Below are positions 6,489 to 14,580 of a stretch of 21,247 nt of DNA, one piece after another. A program made the translations under genes and the position numbers. This DNA is from Ruminococcaceae bacterium UBA7127 (GTDB lineage: Bacteria; Bacillota; Clostridia; Oscillospirales; Acutalibacteraceae), in the NCBI GenBank assembly GCA_002493005.1, contig DKXL01000038.1, positions 25,705 through 46,951 of the forward strand. The letters run 5' to 3'. Below the pieces are notes generated by a model. It saw nothing but the letters and a program-made list of their open reading frames with translations, was not told the origin of the DNA and ran no database searches. Each line of letters begins with the position of its first letter. Positions within the stretch are counted from its first letter, which is position 1.

Positions 6489-8798
6489 TTATAAATTGTT
6501 ATTTGTAAATTGCATTTGAGTTCCCACAAACTGTATATTGCGGAAATCATCAATGTTGTTGCTTATGATGTGGTCAATATACGTTACATAGGCTTTTGCA
6601 AGCTGATTATATCCCATAGCGTTCCAATGTCCGCCATTGCGATATTTAGCGCAAAAATCTTCTCTTTCCTCTTCTGAGAACCACTCGTTTTGCAAGTCGA
6701 TAACATAACAGCCGAGCAAATTTGCAATCGCTTTAATCTTCTCGTTTGTTGCCGTGCGTATTTCAGAAGCACCCCTGTCGTTTGGCAGGGTTACACAGAA
6801 TATCTTTGCATCAGACTGTAAACCTTTAATTTTTTGAATAATAGCGGCATAGCCTCCGACTGATGTTTGAGCATTTTGCGTGTAGTCGGTCAAATTAATA
6901 TCGGTTGTTACGTCACCCGAAAACTCGCTATAAAGTATCAAGTCGTTTACACCCAGAGCGATAATATATCCGACCGACTTATCCTCAGAAGTCAGCCAAC
7001 CCTTTGCATTTGCCTGTTTGAGCCAACTGCGGCTGTTATCCGACGGCTTAGCCGTAGAACCCGATATGCCGTAATTTAACACGCTTGCGCCTGTAATACG
7101 CTTTAACTGTTGAGGATATGAGCAAAAGTCTGACGGTTCAAAATCACGCTCGGCACCGTTGCTTATGTCAAAGAAGCCCTCTGTAAGACTGTCCCCGATA
7201 CAACAATAGGATTTTATAAGCCCTGCAAATCCTGCATCGGAAATGAGCTTTGATAATATGCGCTCATCTCCAAAAATTTTATTGCGCAATGTATTGTCCA
7301 AATGCCGCTGACTTATTGAGCCGCTTTGCAAATCCTCGTTAAGAGTTGTCGGCGAATTAAATTCAGTCTTGATTTCACCGCTTTCAAGTTGCAAATCAAA
7401 CTGTTGGTTCACAAAGTTAGTGTTTTGCGGCAACCAAATACCTATTTGACGTACGGTATTATCAGCCGTAAATGTTGTACTGCTGTTATTCTCAAATGCG
7501 ATTGCCGACGTTATATTTGTCGAACCTGAGCTTCCGCTGTACAGCGTTACCGAACCGTGAGCGCTGTTCTCGGCATTTTGAGCACTGAATGTGTATGTAC
7601 CGTTGATTGGCAAATACGGTGAGGCAAGAATAATCCTGAATGTGCTGTTAGCCGTGGTCTTGCCGTTAATTGTGATGTGATTTTTGCTTGCCGTAAGAGT
7701 AACACCGTTTTTTGTTTCGGTAAAGTCAGGGATTTTTAAAATATTTGCATTACCTTTGACATCAGCCTTTTGATTAAGAAAGATGTCGACTTGTTCCATA
7801 TCATATAAGTCATCTATTCCATAGTAATAATTGTCAAGATAAGCCTTAATCGCTCCTGCATTAGGTAGCTTTGTGTTATCCATTGATGCCGTGATTGCTG
7901 TCGCTATTTTATTTGTATTGATTTTCAGTGACAATTTGGTGTCTATCTCTTCCGCACTATACGCCTCATCTACTCCGTAGTAATAATTGTCAAGATAAGT
8001 CTTAAGTGCACCGACGTTAGGAAGTTTTGTATTATCCATTGCCTCTGTAATTTCAGTCGCTATTTTATTGGTATTGATTTTTAGTGACAGCTTGGTGTCT
8101 GTCTGTGCTTTATTATACGCATCATCAATACCATAGCCGGCAAGAGTGGTTGCCTTGTCGGCTTTGTTGTCAAGCAAAATATCCGCCTCTTCCGCACTAT
8201 ACGAATCGTCTATTGAGTAGTAATAATTGTCAAGATACTGCACACTCGGATAATTTTCCGTAGCACTGAACACCTCTTCGGCAACGCTTACCTTTTTGGA
8301 TGCGTTCTCCTTGAGATTAATATCGTAACCTTCAAGGATTTCAAAGTTTTGCTCAATCTTGTTGAGCTGTTGGTCACACTGTTTGAGCATTGCGCTTGCT
8401 TCATCTCTGATTTTCAGAGTTTCAGCGTTTGGATTTTCAAATGTTTTATCCTCTACTGCAATGCTCTCATCAGCATACAAAGTGATGATTTCGGTTTGAA
8501 AAATCAATTCATCCGAATTTCTGCCTTCAAGCTGAACCTCAAAATAGCCGTGCATAAAAATGTCTGTCTTTTTGACCTGCCACACAATTAAGGTGCCCTG
8601 CGAGTCAATCACTACGCTATCGGGTATAACAGAATTTACACTTCCGTCTGCAAACCGCAGATATATTTTGTAGTCAATTTCTGTGTCACGCATATCACTG
8701 ATTAAAAACTCCTGAGTATGCGCAAGATTTTCACCTGTAACGCCAATGCAGTTACCGTTTTGAAATTCAACTGCTTTTTTATTTTTATATATAATCAA
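6489..8798 (-). CDS. Orphan phage baseplate/tail-fibre-like protein with C-terminal SGNH esterase domain
   Basis: A 769-residue protein with no signal peptide. Residues about 1-135 are beta-rich and resemble the N-terminal domain of phage baseplate upper (BppU-type) proteins. A short coiled coil follows (about 135-165). Then come repeats of the tail-fibre type with a YLDNYYY motif near 188, 268 and 320, each followed by a D..Y..EE.D..L..K stretch as in trimeric fibres. Next is a beta-sandwich-like region (about 345-485, perhaps carbohydrate-binding), then an SGNH/GDSL hydrolase domain: GDSLTEG with Ser537, GVND with Asn618, GHWNAMGY with His724. The residue three before that His is Asn721, where the family usually has Asp. 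The start is TTG at 8798, chosen because GGAGGTGA lies 4 nt upstream and no ATG fits. No capsid, portal or tail genes adjoin it. Function on a phage would be host-glycan deacetylation; here it is unknown. Confidence 0.75.
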   Translation of the reverse strand: MIIYKNKKAVEFQNGNCIGVTGENLAHTQEFLISDMRDTEIDYKIYLRFADGSVNSVIPDSVVIDSQGTLIVWQVKKTDIFMHGYFEVQLEGRNSDELIFQTEIITLYADESIAVEDKTFENPNAETLKIRDEASAMLKQCDQQLNKIEQNFEILEGYDINLKENASKKVSVAEEVFSATENYPSVQYLDNYYYSIDDSYSAEEADILLDNKADKATTLAGYGIDDAYNKAQTDTKLSLKINTNKIATEITEAMDNTKLPNVGALKTYLDNYYYGVDEAYSAEEIDTKLSLKINTNKIATAITASMDNTKLPNAGAIKAYLDNYYYGIDDLYDMEQVDIFLNQKADVKGNANILKIPDFTETKNGVTLTASKNHITINGKTTANSTFRIILASPYLPINGTYTFSAQNAENSAHGSVTLYSGSSGSTNITSAIAFENNSSTTFTADNTVRQIGIWLPQNTNFVNQQFDLQLESGEIKTEFNSPTTLNEDLQSGSISQRHLDNTLRNKIFGDERILSKLISDAGFAGLIKSYCCIGDSLTEGFFDISNGAERDFEPSDFCSYPQQLKRITGASVLNYGISGSTAKPSDNSRSWLKQANAKGWLTSEDKSVGYIIALGVNDLILYSEFSGDVTTDINLTDYTQNAQTSVGGYAAIIQKIKGLQSDAKIFCVTLPNDRGASEIRTATNEKIKAIANLLGCYVIDLQNEWFSEEEREDFCAKYRNGGHWNAMGYNQLAKAYVTYIDHIISNNIDDFRNIQFVGTQMQFTNNNL

Positions 8799-8831
8799 AA
8801 TTTCACCTCCATATATACTCCCAAAATAAAA

Positions 8832-8857
8832 AAACTTGCATATTTTAATGCAAGTTT
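8832..8857 (-). terminator. Intrinsic terminator/attenuator in the leader of the phage-like gene
   Basis: A perfect 10-bp stem (AAACTTGCAT / ATGCAAGTTT) with a 6-nt loop is followed on the minus strand by TTTTATTTT. It ends only about 25 nt before the GGAGGTGA site of the phage-like gene, and no promoter fits in between, so it would either stop upstream transcripts or attenuate this gene. Confidence 0.7.
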
Positions 8858-8866
8858 CTTAAAAAA

Positions 8867-8892
8867 GCGGCGTGACGGCGGCGTGATGCCGC
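8867..8892. repeat. Palindromic repeat (GG/CC form) with 11-bp arm duplication
   Basis: A copy of the GCGGCGT-G-ACGCCGC palindrome with one arm change at 8878-8892, preceded by a duplicated left arm (8867-8877) and followed by CCACAATTCG as in the other copies. Confidence 0.65.
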
Positions 8893-8936
8893 CCACAATT
8901 CGAGTAGATAGGTCTATATATTTTAATATGATATTT

Positions 8937-8979
8937 GCCCGACAATAATAATTCGTTTTCGGACTACCAATGGTCGCCC
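8937..8979. repeat. 43-bp intergenic repeat, copy 1
   Basis: Aligns without gaps to 9123-9165 with only a few mismatches. The 3' part carries ACCAATGGTCGCCC; the dyad is imperfect in this copy. Confidence 0.7.
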
Positions 8980-9046
8980 GTGGCAGAAACGTCAATGGGG
9001 TGTGCGGCTATTGTTTCATTATCCTACGTTTTGCAGCAACGGCATA

Positions 9047-9082
9047 ACAATTTACAATTAACAATGTACAATTTACAATTTT
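9047..9082. repeat. AT-rich CAATTTACAATT repeat
   Basis: A short run with ACAATTTACAATT appearing twice. Closely similar sequence occurs in opposite orientation at about 11558-11576 and around the 3' end of the phage-like gene (6483-6505), so it is a dispersed intergenic motif. Confidence 0.55.
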
Positions 9083-9122
9083 GAATAACGTATACAGGTT
9101 GATGTGTTTTCATACGTCAAAT

Positions 9123-9165
9123 GCCCGACAATAACAATCCGTTTTCGGGCGACCAATGGTCGCCC
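9123..9165. repeat. 43-bp intergenic repeat, copy 2, with GGGCGACC dyad
   Basis: Second copy of the repeat at 8937-8979. Here the end is a perfect dyad, GGGCGACC-AAT-GGTCGCCC. Nothing coding is associated with it. Confidence 0.7.
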
Positions 9166-9203
9166 CTACCGGGTGGGGATTTATTGTTAAGCTAAAAAGA
9201 AAA

Positions 9204-9226
9204 AACGGACAGCCAAACTGTCCGTT
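9204..9226 (-). terminator. Intrinsic terminator of the rimP-truB operon
   Basis: A 9-bp stem (AACGGACAG / CTGTCCGTT) with a 5-nt loop is followed on the minus strand by TTTTTTCTTTTT, about 50 bp after the truB stop. It is the clearest terminator in the window. Confidence 0.9.
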
Positions 9227-9276
9227 AATTTTATAAGTACAAATATAATCTGATTTATCTGCTTTTGCAAACGTCA

Positions 9277-10179
9277 TTACAAGTACAGATAATGAATTTT
9301 TAGCAGTCCATTTTCCTTGTCAATTCTGCCAAGTCCGAGAAACTCGTTTTGGCGGTTTTTTACTCTGAAAATCTGACCGTCCAAAACATCAATCTTTGCA
9401 AGATATGTGCGTGCAATATCAAGCGCTCCTCCGTTTGAAAAACGCTTTGCCTGCGCATCGGACACAACCACATAGCCGCACTGTTCAAACATACTCTCAA
9501 CAGATTTAACACAGTCCTCAATCTCTCCGTTTGCCGCAAGCTCCTTTGCCTGCTCAAGCGTTATGCAATCATCAAGCCCGAATCCGCAAGCCTGAGTTCG
9601 CCTTAGTGCTGTCATCACCGCACCGCAACCGAGTTTTTTTCCGATATCGTCAATAATTGTGCGCACATACGTGCCCTTTGAACACGTTATCTCAAGCGTA
9701 CCGCTCTGTGCTTTTTCATCAAACTCCATAAGCTCAAGGCTGTACACTGTAACCCGACGACTCTCACGTTCAACCTCTATGCCCTGTCTTGCAAGGTCAT
9801 AAAGTCGCTGACCGTTTTTTTGCACTGCCGAAAACATCGGCGGAACTTGGTTAATTTCTCCTCTGAATTCTGGTAAAACATTCAGAACATCTTGCTTTGA
9901 CACGCACGAATGCATCTCACTTGTGACCGTGCCCCAAATATCAAGCGTGTTTGTAGTCTTGCCGAGTTTAAAGTCTGCAATATAAGATTTATCGTGGTTT
10001 AGAATCAAGTCCTGCGTTTTGGTTGCATTACCAAGCAAAATCGGCAGAACACCCGTTGCGTTTGGGTCAAGCGTACCTGTGTGTCCGATTTTCTTTTGTC
10101 CCAAAAGTCTGCGCAGTACGGCGATAACATCAAAAGATGTAAATTCAGTCGGTTTGTCTATTATCAGTATGCCGTTCAT
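9277..10179 (-). CDS. truB: tRNA pseudouridine-55 synthase
   Basis: TruB converts uridine 55 in the T loop of tRNAs to pseudouridine. Seen: the opening NGILIIDKP, the catalytic motif HTGTLDPNATGVLP with Asp38 as nucleophile, a KTTNTLDIWG segment, the PPMFSAVQKNGQRLYDLAR motif and the CSKGTYVRTIIDDIG motif, all in family order. The C-terminal part (about 245-300) is the usual short PUA-like extension. At 300 residues the length is normal for Firmicutes. Its ATG overlaps the nrnA stop by 4 bp (ATGA), which implies translational coupling. It is the last gene of the operon and is followed by the terminator at 9204-9226. Confidence 0.97.
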   Translation of the reverse strand: MNGILIIDKPTEFTSFDVIAVLRRLLGQKKIGHTGTLDPNATGVLPILLGNATKTQDLILNHDKSYIADFKLGKTTNTLDIWGTVTSEMHSCVSKQDVLNVLPEFRGEINQVPPMFSAVQKNGQRLYDLARQGIEVERESRRVTVYSLELMEFDEKAQSGTLEITCSKGTYVRTIIDDIGKKLGCGAVMTALRRTQACGFGLDDCITLEQAKELAANGEIEDCVKSVESMFEQCGYVVVSDAQAKRFSNGGALDIARTYLAKIDVLDGQIFRVKNRQNEFLGLGRIDKENGLLKIHYLYL

Positions 10180-11111
10180 AAAAACCTTTCAGCCGCCTTA
10201 ACTAGCTTTTCCGTCACCGTCTTTAAGTCGCCCTCAATGGTGCATCCTGCCGCCGCAGGATGACCGCCGCCGCCAAACTGTGCACAAAAGTCGCTGGCAT
10301 TAATATTTTCGTTAGTGCGAACAGAAATTTTGAAAAAATCCTTTTGCTTTTCACGCATAGTAATTCCCATAAGTACGCCCTCAATCTGGCGAGGGATAGA
10401 GGCAAGACCCTCCATTTCGTCGTCGCCGATACCGAGTTTTTCAATCATATCAAGCGTGGTATGGATAATTGCACACTTTCCATCTGCACAATACTTCATT
10501 GTGTCATAAACTGCACGTTCAAGCATAATTTTATTCTTTGTCTTTGTTTCAAACATTGCTTTATTTATGTATGCCGTGTCACAGCCAAAGTCCATAAGAC
10601 TTGCCGCAACACGCATAGTTTCTGCTGTTGTGTTGGTATATCTAAAGCAACCTGTGTCGGTAGAAATACCTGTGTACAGACAATTTGCAATATCATGTGT
10701 TATTTTTACGTCCATACGCTGAAACAGCTTGTAGAGAATTTCACAGTTAGCCGCCGCAAATTTGTCAACAAATTTTGCCTTGGCGGTAAAAGTGTTTGAG
10801 CCGTGATGATCAATGCACAAATCAACCTTGCCTATATATTGACTCATATTTGAACCCAGCAGGCTGTCAGCCGCAACATCCACACTTACAACTGTCTGGG
10901 TTTCAAACTCCTGCTCATCAAGCTTGGGCAGATATTTAAAACTCGACGGAATACCTGTGGTAATAACCCTGGATTTTTTGCCAATCTGTGCCAACGCGAG
11001 GCTCAGAGCAAATGCACTGCCCAACGTATCGCCGTCGGGATATGCATGAGTGAGAATATCATAATTGTCATGAGCCTCTAAAAAACGGGCGACCTCATAC
11101 AAATTCATCAT
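10176..11111 (-). CDS. nrnA: NrnA: DHH/DHHA1 nanoRNase and pAp phosphatase
   Basis: A 311-residue bifunctional enzyme that degrades 2-5-nt RNAs and dephosphorylates 3'-phosphoadenosine 5'-phosphate in the cytoplasm. Seen: the metal-binding HAYPDGDTLGS near the N terminus (His22, Asp26, Asp28), the DHHG motif at Asp101-His102-His103, and the DHHA1 glycine motif GGGGHPAAAG at about 280-289, which binds the substrate. I chose the ATG at 11111 because GAGGAT lies 7 nt upstream and it sits one base after the rbfA stop; the frame runs 10 codons further with no good start. The position between rbfA and truB is standard for Firmicutes. Confidence 0.95.
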   Translation of the reverse strand: MMNLYEVARFLEAHDNYDILTHAYPDGDTLGSAFALSLALAQIGKKSRVITTGIPSSFKYLPKLDEQEFETQTVVSVDVAADSLLGSNMSQYIGKVDLCIDHHGSNTFTAKAKFVDKFAAANCEILYKLFQRMDVKITHDIANCLYTGISTDTGCFRYTNTTAETMRVAASLMDFGCDTAYINKAMFETKTKNKIMLERAVYDTMKYCADGKCAIIHTTLDMIEKLGIGDDEMEGLASIPRQIEGVLMGITMREKQKDFFKISVRTNENINASDFCAQFGGGGHPAAAGCTIEGDLKTVTEKLVKAAERFL

Positions 11112-11112
11112 C

Positions 11113-11475
11113 TTAATCCTCGTCTTCTTTCTTAATATCAAGCCCGCTTAAAATACGGCTGATGTTTGCGCTGTATTCAATGCTGTCCGTAGCATTAAAA
11201 ATCAATTCGGGAACGTGGCGGAGATGCAGACGATGGCCAAGCTCGCGGCGGATAAAACCTGCCGCTGATTTTAACCCCTTGACAGCCTCTTTTGCACTAT
11301 CAATTCCCTCTATTGCGCTGACCGAAACGGTACAGTATGAAAGGTCGTTTGTCACCTCAACTCTGACGATTGACAAAAACACCTGCTGTACTCTCGGATC
11401 CTTGAGTTCTCTGAAAATAGCAGTAAGCTCTCGTTTGATATCTTCTGTTGTACGTTCAATTCTATGGCTTGCCAT
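11113..11475 (-). CDS. rbfA: Ribosome-binding factor A
   Basis: RbfA binds the immature 30S subunit and helps in late 16S rRNA maturation and cold adaptation. The 120-residue protein has the single KH-like fold of the family. Seen: RTTEDIKRELTAIF near the N terminus, then DPRVQQVFLSIVRVEVTNDLSYCTVSVS, FIRRELGHRLHLRHVPEL and a highly acidic tail ending KKEDED. Its ATG has an AAGGAG site 10 nt upstream. It follows infB after an unusually large 106-bp gap that contains repeat sequence. Confidence 0.96.
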   Translation of the reverse strand: MASHRIERTTEDIKRELTAIFRELKDPRVQQVFLSIVRVEVTNDLSYCTVSVSAIEGIDSAKEAVKGLKSAAGFIRRELGHRLHLRHVPELIFNATDSIEYSANISRILSGLDIKKEDED

Positions 11476-11519
11476 TAACCTTCACTCCTTTTTGCTTAAT
11501 TATCAGTCCAAATCACTTT

Positions 11520-11566
11520 TTTACAATTCTCCGCATAGCTGTTCCTCGCAACGGTAAAATTGTAAA
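11520..11566. repeat. Inverted-repeat element between infB and rbfA
   Basis: Nine-bp inverted arms TTTACAATT (11520-11528) and AATTGTAAA (11558-11566) enclose 29 nt. The right side runs into a copy of the dispersed ACAATTTACAATT motif. It looks like a small mobile or repeat insertion inside the operon. Confidence 0.5.
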
Positions 11567-11581
11567 TTGTTAATTGTTTTG

Positions 11582-13927
11582 TTAGTCTCTGTATTCCTCG
11601 ATTGTATATACTTCAAACATATCGCCCTCTTTGATGTCGTTAAAGCGCTCAAGTCCGATACCGCACTCGTAGCCCTCATTAACTTCCTTAACGGCATCCT
11701 TAAATCTCTGGAGCGATGCGATAGTATCATCTGCAATAACAATACCGTCACGAATAACTCTGACGCTTGCGTTACGCTGGATTTTGCCGCTCTTAACATA
11801 GGAGCCGGAAACAACACCGACAGACTTAATCTTAATAACGTTGCGGCACTCAGCCATACCGAGAACAACCTCTCGTGTCTTTGGAGCAAGCATACCCTTC
11901 ATAGCGGCTTCAATCTCATTGATACAGTCATAAATTACGCTGTAAAGACGCATATCAACACCGGAACGCTCAGCGTTTTCGCCTGCAACTGCATCAGGAC
12001 GAACATTAAAGCCAACGATAATTGCGTTTGATGCCTCGGCAAGCATAACGTCTGATTCGTTGATTGCACCTACTGCACCGTGAATTACATTTACTCTTAC
12101 CTCTTCGTTAGATAGCTTTTCAAGCGACTGTTTAACAGCCTCAACAGAGCCCTGAACGTCAGCCTTAACAATAATCTGAAGCTCCTTAACCTCGCCGAGC
12201 TTCATCTGGTCAAAGAGATTGTCAAGTGTTACCTTGGTCTGAGCGTTAAAGATTTCTTCCTTCTTTGCCGCCTTTCTCTGGTCAACAAGTGTACGTGCAA
12301 GGCGCTCGTCTGTTACTGCGTCAAACACATCGCCGCCTGTCGGCACCTCATCAAGACCCGTAATCTCAACAGGAACCGAAGGACCTGCCTCAACAACTCG
12401 TTCACCCTTGTCGTTAGTCATAACTCTTACACGACCGACGCAAGTACCTGCTATTACAATATCGCCCTTATGGAGCGTACCGTTCTGAACAAGCATTGTT
12501 GCAATAGGACCTCTGCCCTTGTCAAGTCTTGCTTCAATAACAGTACCCTTTGCCGCTCTGTCAGGGTTAGCCTTAAGTTCCTTCATCTCGGCTACAAGCG
12601 TTACCATCTCAAGCAACTCGTCAAGACCCTCTTTTGTCTTTGCAGAAACAGGGATACAAGGTGTATCGCCGCCCCACTCCTCAGGAATAAGCTCGTATTC
12701 TGTAAGCTGCTGTTTAACAGCCTCAGGGTTTGCGCCCACCTTATCCATCTTGTTAATGGCAACGATTACAGATACGCCTGCGGCCTTTGCGTGATGAATA
12801 GCTTCAACAGTCTGCGGCATAATACCATCGTCAGCGGCAACAACAAGAATTGCAATGTCGGTTACCTGAGCACCTCTTGCACGCATTGTAGTAAACGCTT
12901 CGTGACCGGGTGTATCAAGAAATGTGATAGGCTTGCCGTTTATCTGCACTCTGTAAGCACCAATGTGCTGGGTAATGCCGCCTGCTTCGCCTGCGGTTAC
13001 GTTAGCGTTGCGGATAGCGTCAAGAATAGAAGTTTTACCGTGGTCAACGTGACCCATTACAACAACTACCGGTGCTCTCTCAACGAGATTTGCATCGTCA
13101 TCCTCGCTGTCGTCAATAATTCGCTCCTCAATAGTTACAATAACCTCTTTTTCAACCTTTGCGTGGAATTCCATTGCAATAAGTGAAGCTGTGTCAAAGT
13201 CGATTGTATCGGTTGCAGTTACCATCGTACCCATAAGAAAGGCTTTCTTTACGACTTCTGCAACAGTTGCTTTTAAACGGAGTGCAAGCTCGGAAACTAC
13301 AATTTCATCAGGAATTTGAACAGTAATCGGCTTTTGCTTGCGCTCCATAGCAATACGATTCAAACGCTCCTGCTCTGTTTCACGCTTTTGACGTCTGCCC
13401 TTTTGGCGCTGTGAACGGTTAGAAAATTTCTGCTTCTTCATTATGTTGTCTGTGCTGCGCCCCTTTGAGCTGTCGCTTGCCATATCATCGTACTTGCTGT
13501 TGTAACGCTCAACATCAATGTTGGTTGCACGCGTGTCAATTACTCTGCGCTTGCGTTCAGCAGGCTCACTCGCTGACTTACCTGAAGTTTCCTTTGCGGG
13601 CTGCTTTTCTGTCTTTTTATTATTAGTATTAGCTTTTTCGGGCTGCTTATCAGACTTTTCCTTTTTGTCAATATCTTCTTTCTTTGAGTCTTCCTTAGCC
13701 AAACTCTCAGCTTCGTCAAGTTTTTTGTTGCGAGCCTCAAAATATGATTCAAGGCTGTCAACCTGATTTTCCTTTGTGATTACATCAAAAATTACGTCCA
13801 TCTCACTCTCTTCAAGTGAGGTCATTGTCTTTTTAGTTACACCGCAATGCTGTTCAAGTATCTCAATAATCTTCTTGTTTGAAACACCCAAATCGTTCGC
13901 TGCATCTTTTACCTTATACTTTACCAT
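11582..13927 (-). CDS. infB: Translation initiation factor IF-2
   Basis: IF2 is the GTPase that brings initiator tRNA to the ribosome and promotes subunit joining. The protein is 781 residues from the ATG at 13927, chosen for its GGAGGAG site 6 nt upstream; the frame is open 10 codons further. Domains: an IF2_N module (about 1-50), a long charged Lys/Glu/Ser linker (about 65-200), a second IF2_N (about 205-270), the GTP-binding domain with GHVDHGKT at 292-299, then DTPGHEAF and NKMDK, and the beta-barrel and C-terminal domains that bind fMet-tRNA. The length is typical of Firmicutes. The start overlaps the end of ylxQ by 14 bp. Confidence 0.97.
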   Translation of the reverse strand: MVKYKVKDAANDLGVSNKKIIEILEQHCGVTKKTMTSLEESEMDVIFDVITKENQVDSLESYFEARNKKLDEAESLAKEDSKKEDIDKKEKSDKQPEKANTNNKKTEKQPAKETSGKSASEPAERKRRVIDTRATNIDVERYNSKYDDMASDSSKGRSTDNIMKKQKFSNRSQRQKGRRQKRETEQERLNRIAMERKQKPITVQIPDEIVVSELALRLKATVAEVVKKAFLMGTMVTATDTIDFDTASLIAMEFHAKVEKEVIVTIEERIIDDSEDDDANLVERAPVVVVMGHVDHGKTSILDAIRNANVTAGEAGGITQHIGAYRVQINGKPITFLDTPGHEAFTTMRARGAQVTDIAILVVAADDGIMPQTVEAIHHAKAAGVSVIVAINKMDKVGANPEAVKQQLTEYELIPEEWGGDTPCIPVSAKTKEGLDELLEMVTLVAEMKELKANPDRAAKGTVIEARLDKGRGPIATMLVQNGTLHKGDIVIAGTCVGRVRVMTNDKGERVVEAGPSVPVEITGLDEVPTGGDVFDAVTDERLARTLVDQRKAAKKEEIFNAQTKVTLDNLFDQMKLGEVKELQIIVKADVQGSVEAVKQSLEKLSNEEVRVNVIHGAVGAINESDVMLAEASNAIIVGFNVRPDAVAGENAERSGVDMRLYSVIYDCINEIEAAMKGMLAPKTREVVLGMAECRNVIKIKSVGVVSGSYVKSGKIQRNASVRVIRDGIVIADDTIASLQRFKDAVKEVNEGYECGIGLERFNDIKEGDMFEVYTIEEYRD

Positions 13928-14246
13928 ATAATTCTCCTCCCAATTCGTTTTCAACAAGCATTTTCAGCTTATCAGCAAAGCCTTTGTCTTCAATCGCCGC
14001 AACTCCGCAGAGCTTGCCGACAGCAAAGCTGACTTCATCTTTATTTCTGTCTAGAGTTAATGTAGTTATGCCGTTTTCGTGCGCCGAAGCCAAAACAGGA
14101 TTGGCACTGCTCTTAGAAAAGTCGCTCGCAAATATAATCAGCTTCGCCTTGTTCTTTTGTATGGAGTCTATTGACGGGTCTGCTCCGATTATCAGCTTGC
14201 CCGCCCGCCTGCAAATGCCGAGGAGCGACAATATTCTGTCAGTCAT
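13914..14246 (-). CDS. ylxQ: YlxQ, L7Ae-family RNA-binding protein
   Basis: A 110-residue protein of the L7Ae/L30e/S12e/Gadd45 fold, which binds kink-turn RNA. Seen: ILSLLGICRRAGKLIIGAD near the N terminus, a central KLIIFASDFS strand, then a GKLCGVAAIEDKGFADKL segment. YlxQ is a constant neighbour of nusA and infB in Firmicutes, but its RNA partner and role are not settled. The ATG is 3 bp past the ylxR stop, and the GGAGGGA site lies inside the ylxR end. The 3' end overlaps infB by 14 bp, so translation is likely coupled. Confidence 0.93.
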   Translation of the reverse strand: MTDRILSLLGICRRAGKLIIGADPSIDSIQKNKAKLIIFASDFSKSSANPVLASAHENGITTLTLDRNKDEVSFAVGKLCGVAAIEDKGFADKLKMLVENELGGELYGKV

Positions 14247-14249
14247 TCA

Positions 14250-14561
14250 TTATCCCTCCTGCGCCGCGGCTTCAAGCTCACGCCGCATTTGCTCATATAT
14301 TTCATCAGGGATTTTACAACTGAGTGAACGCTCAAATCTGCGACCCTTGCGTGCTTTTTCAAAGCAGGAAGTGTTCTTACATACATATGCTCCTCTGCCG
14401 GGCTTTTTCCCCGAAAGGTCAAGTGAAATCTCTCCGCTTTTAATAACCTCGCCCAAATCGTTTTTGACGTCGGGCGCCTTTACCACACGGATAAGCTCAC
14501 GTTTTTCTTTCATTTCTCCACAGCCCGTACACCTGCGCATAGGTATCTTTTTTTGCTTCAT
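14250..14561 (-). CDS. ylxR: YlxR/RnpM, nusA-operon RNA-binding protein
   Basis: A 103-residue basic protein of the YlxR (DUF448) family. Seen: the N-terminal MRRCTGCGEMKEKRELIR motif with its CxxC pair, and the GRGAYVC..... CFEKARKG motif, which together form the RNA-binding surface known from YlxR structures. In Bacillus subtilis the protein has been reported to modulate RNase P and was renamed RnpM; that role is taken from knowledge of the family. It sits between nusA and ylxQ, 19 bp after the nusA stop. Confidence 0.94.
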   Translation of the reverse strand: MKQKKIPMRRCTGCGEMKEKRELIRVVKAPDVKNDLGEVIKSGEISLDLSGKKPGRGAYVCKNTSCFEKARKGRRFERSLSCKIPDEIYEQMRRELEAAAQEG

Positions 14562-14580
14562 AAAATCCCTCTTTTATTAA

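Larger units (their letters stand above)
8858..9203. other. Repeat-filled intergenic region between the phage-like gene and truB
   Basis: No believable gene. The stretch is made of at least three repeat families (palindrome, 43-bp repeat, CAATTTACAATT repeat). An open frame on the minus strand at 8795-8995 is composed of repeat sequence and is not a gene. Confidence 0.7.

Noticed and set aside
8795..8995. Minus-strand 66-codon frame upstream of the phage-like gene
   Set aside because: It is composed of the palindromic and 43-bp repeats and runs through a terminator hairpin; similar peptides arise from the repeat near 18400.
12470..13186. 238-codon plus-strand frame opposite infB
   Set aside because: It is antisense to the IF2 GTPase domain; the Cys/Asn/Ser-rich composition is that of a reverse-frame shadow.
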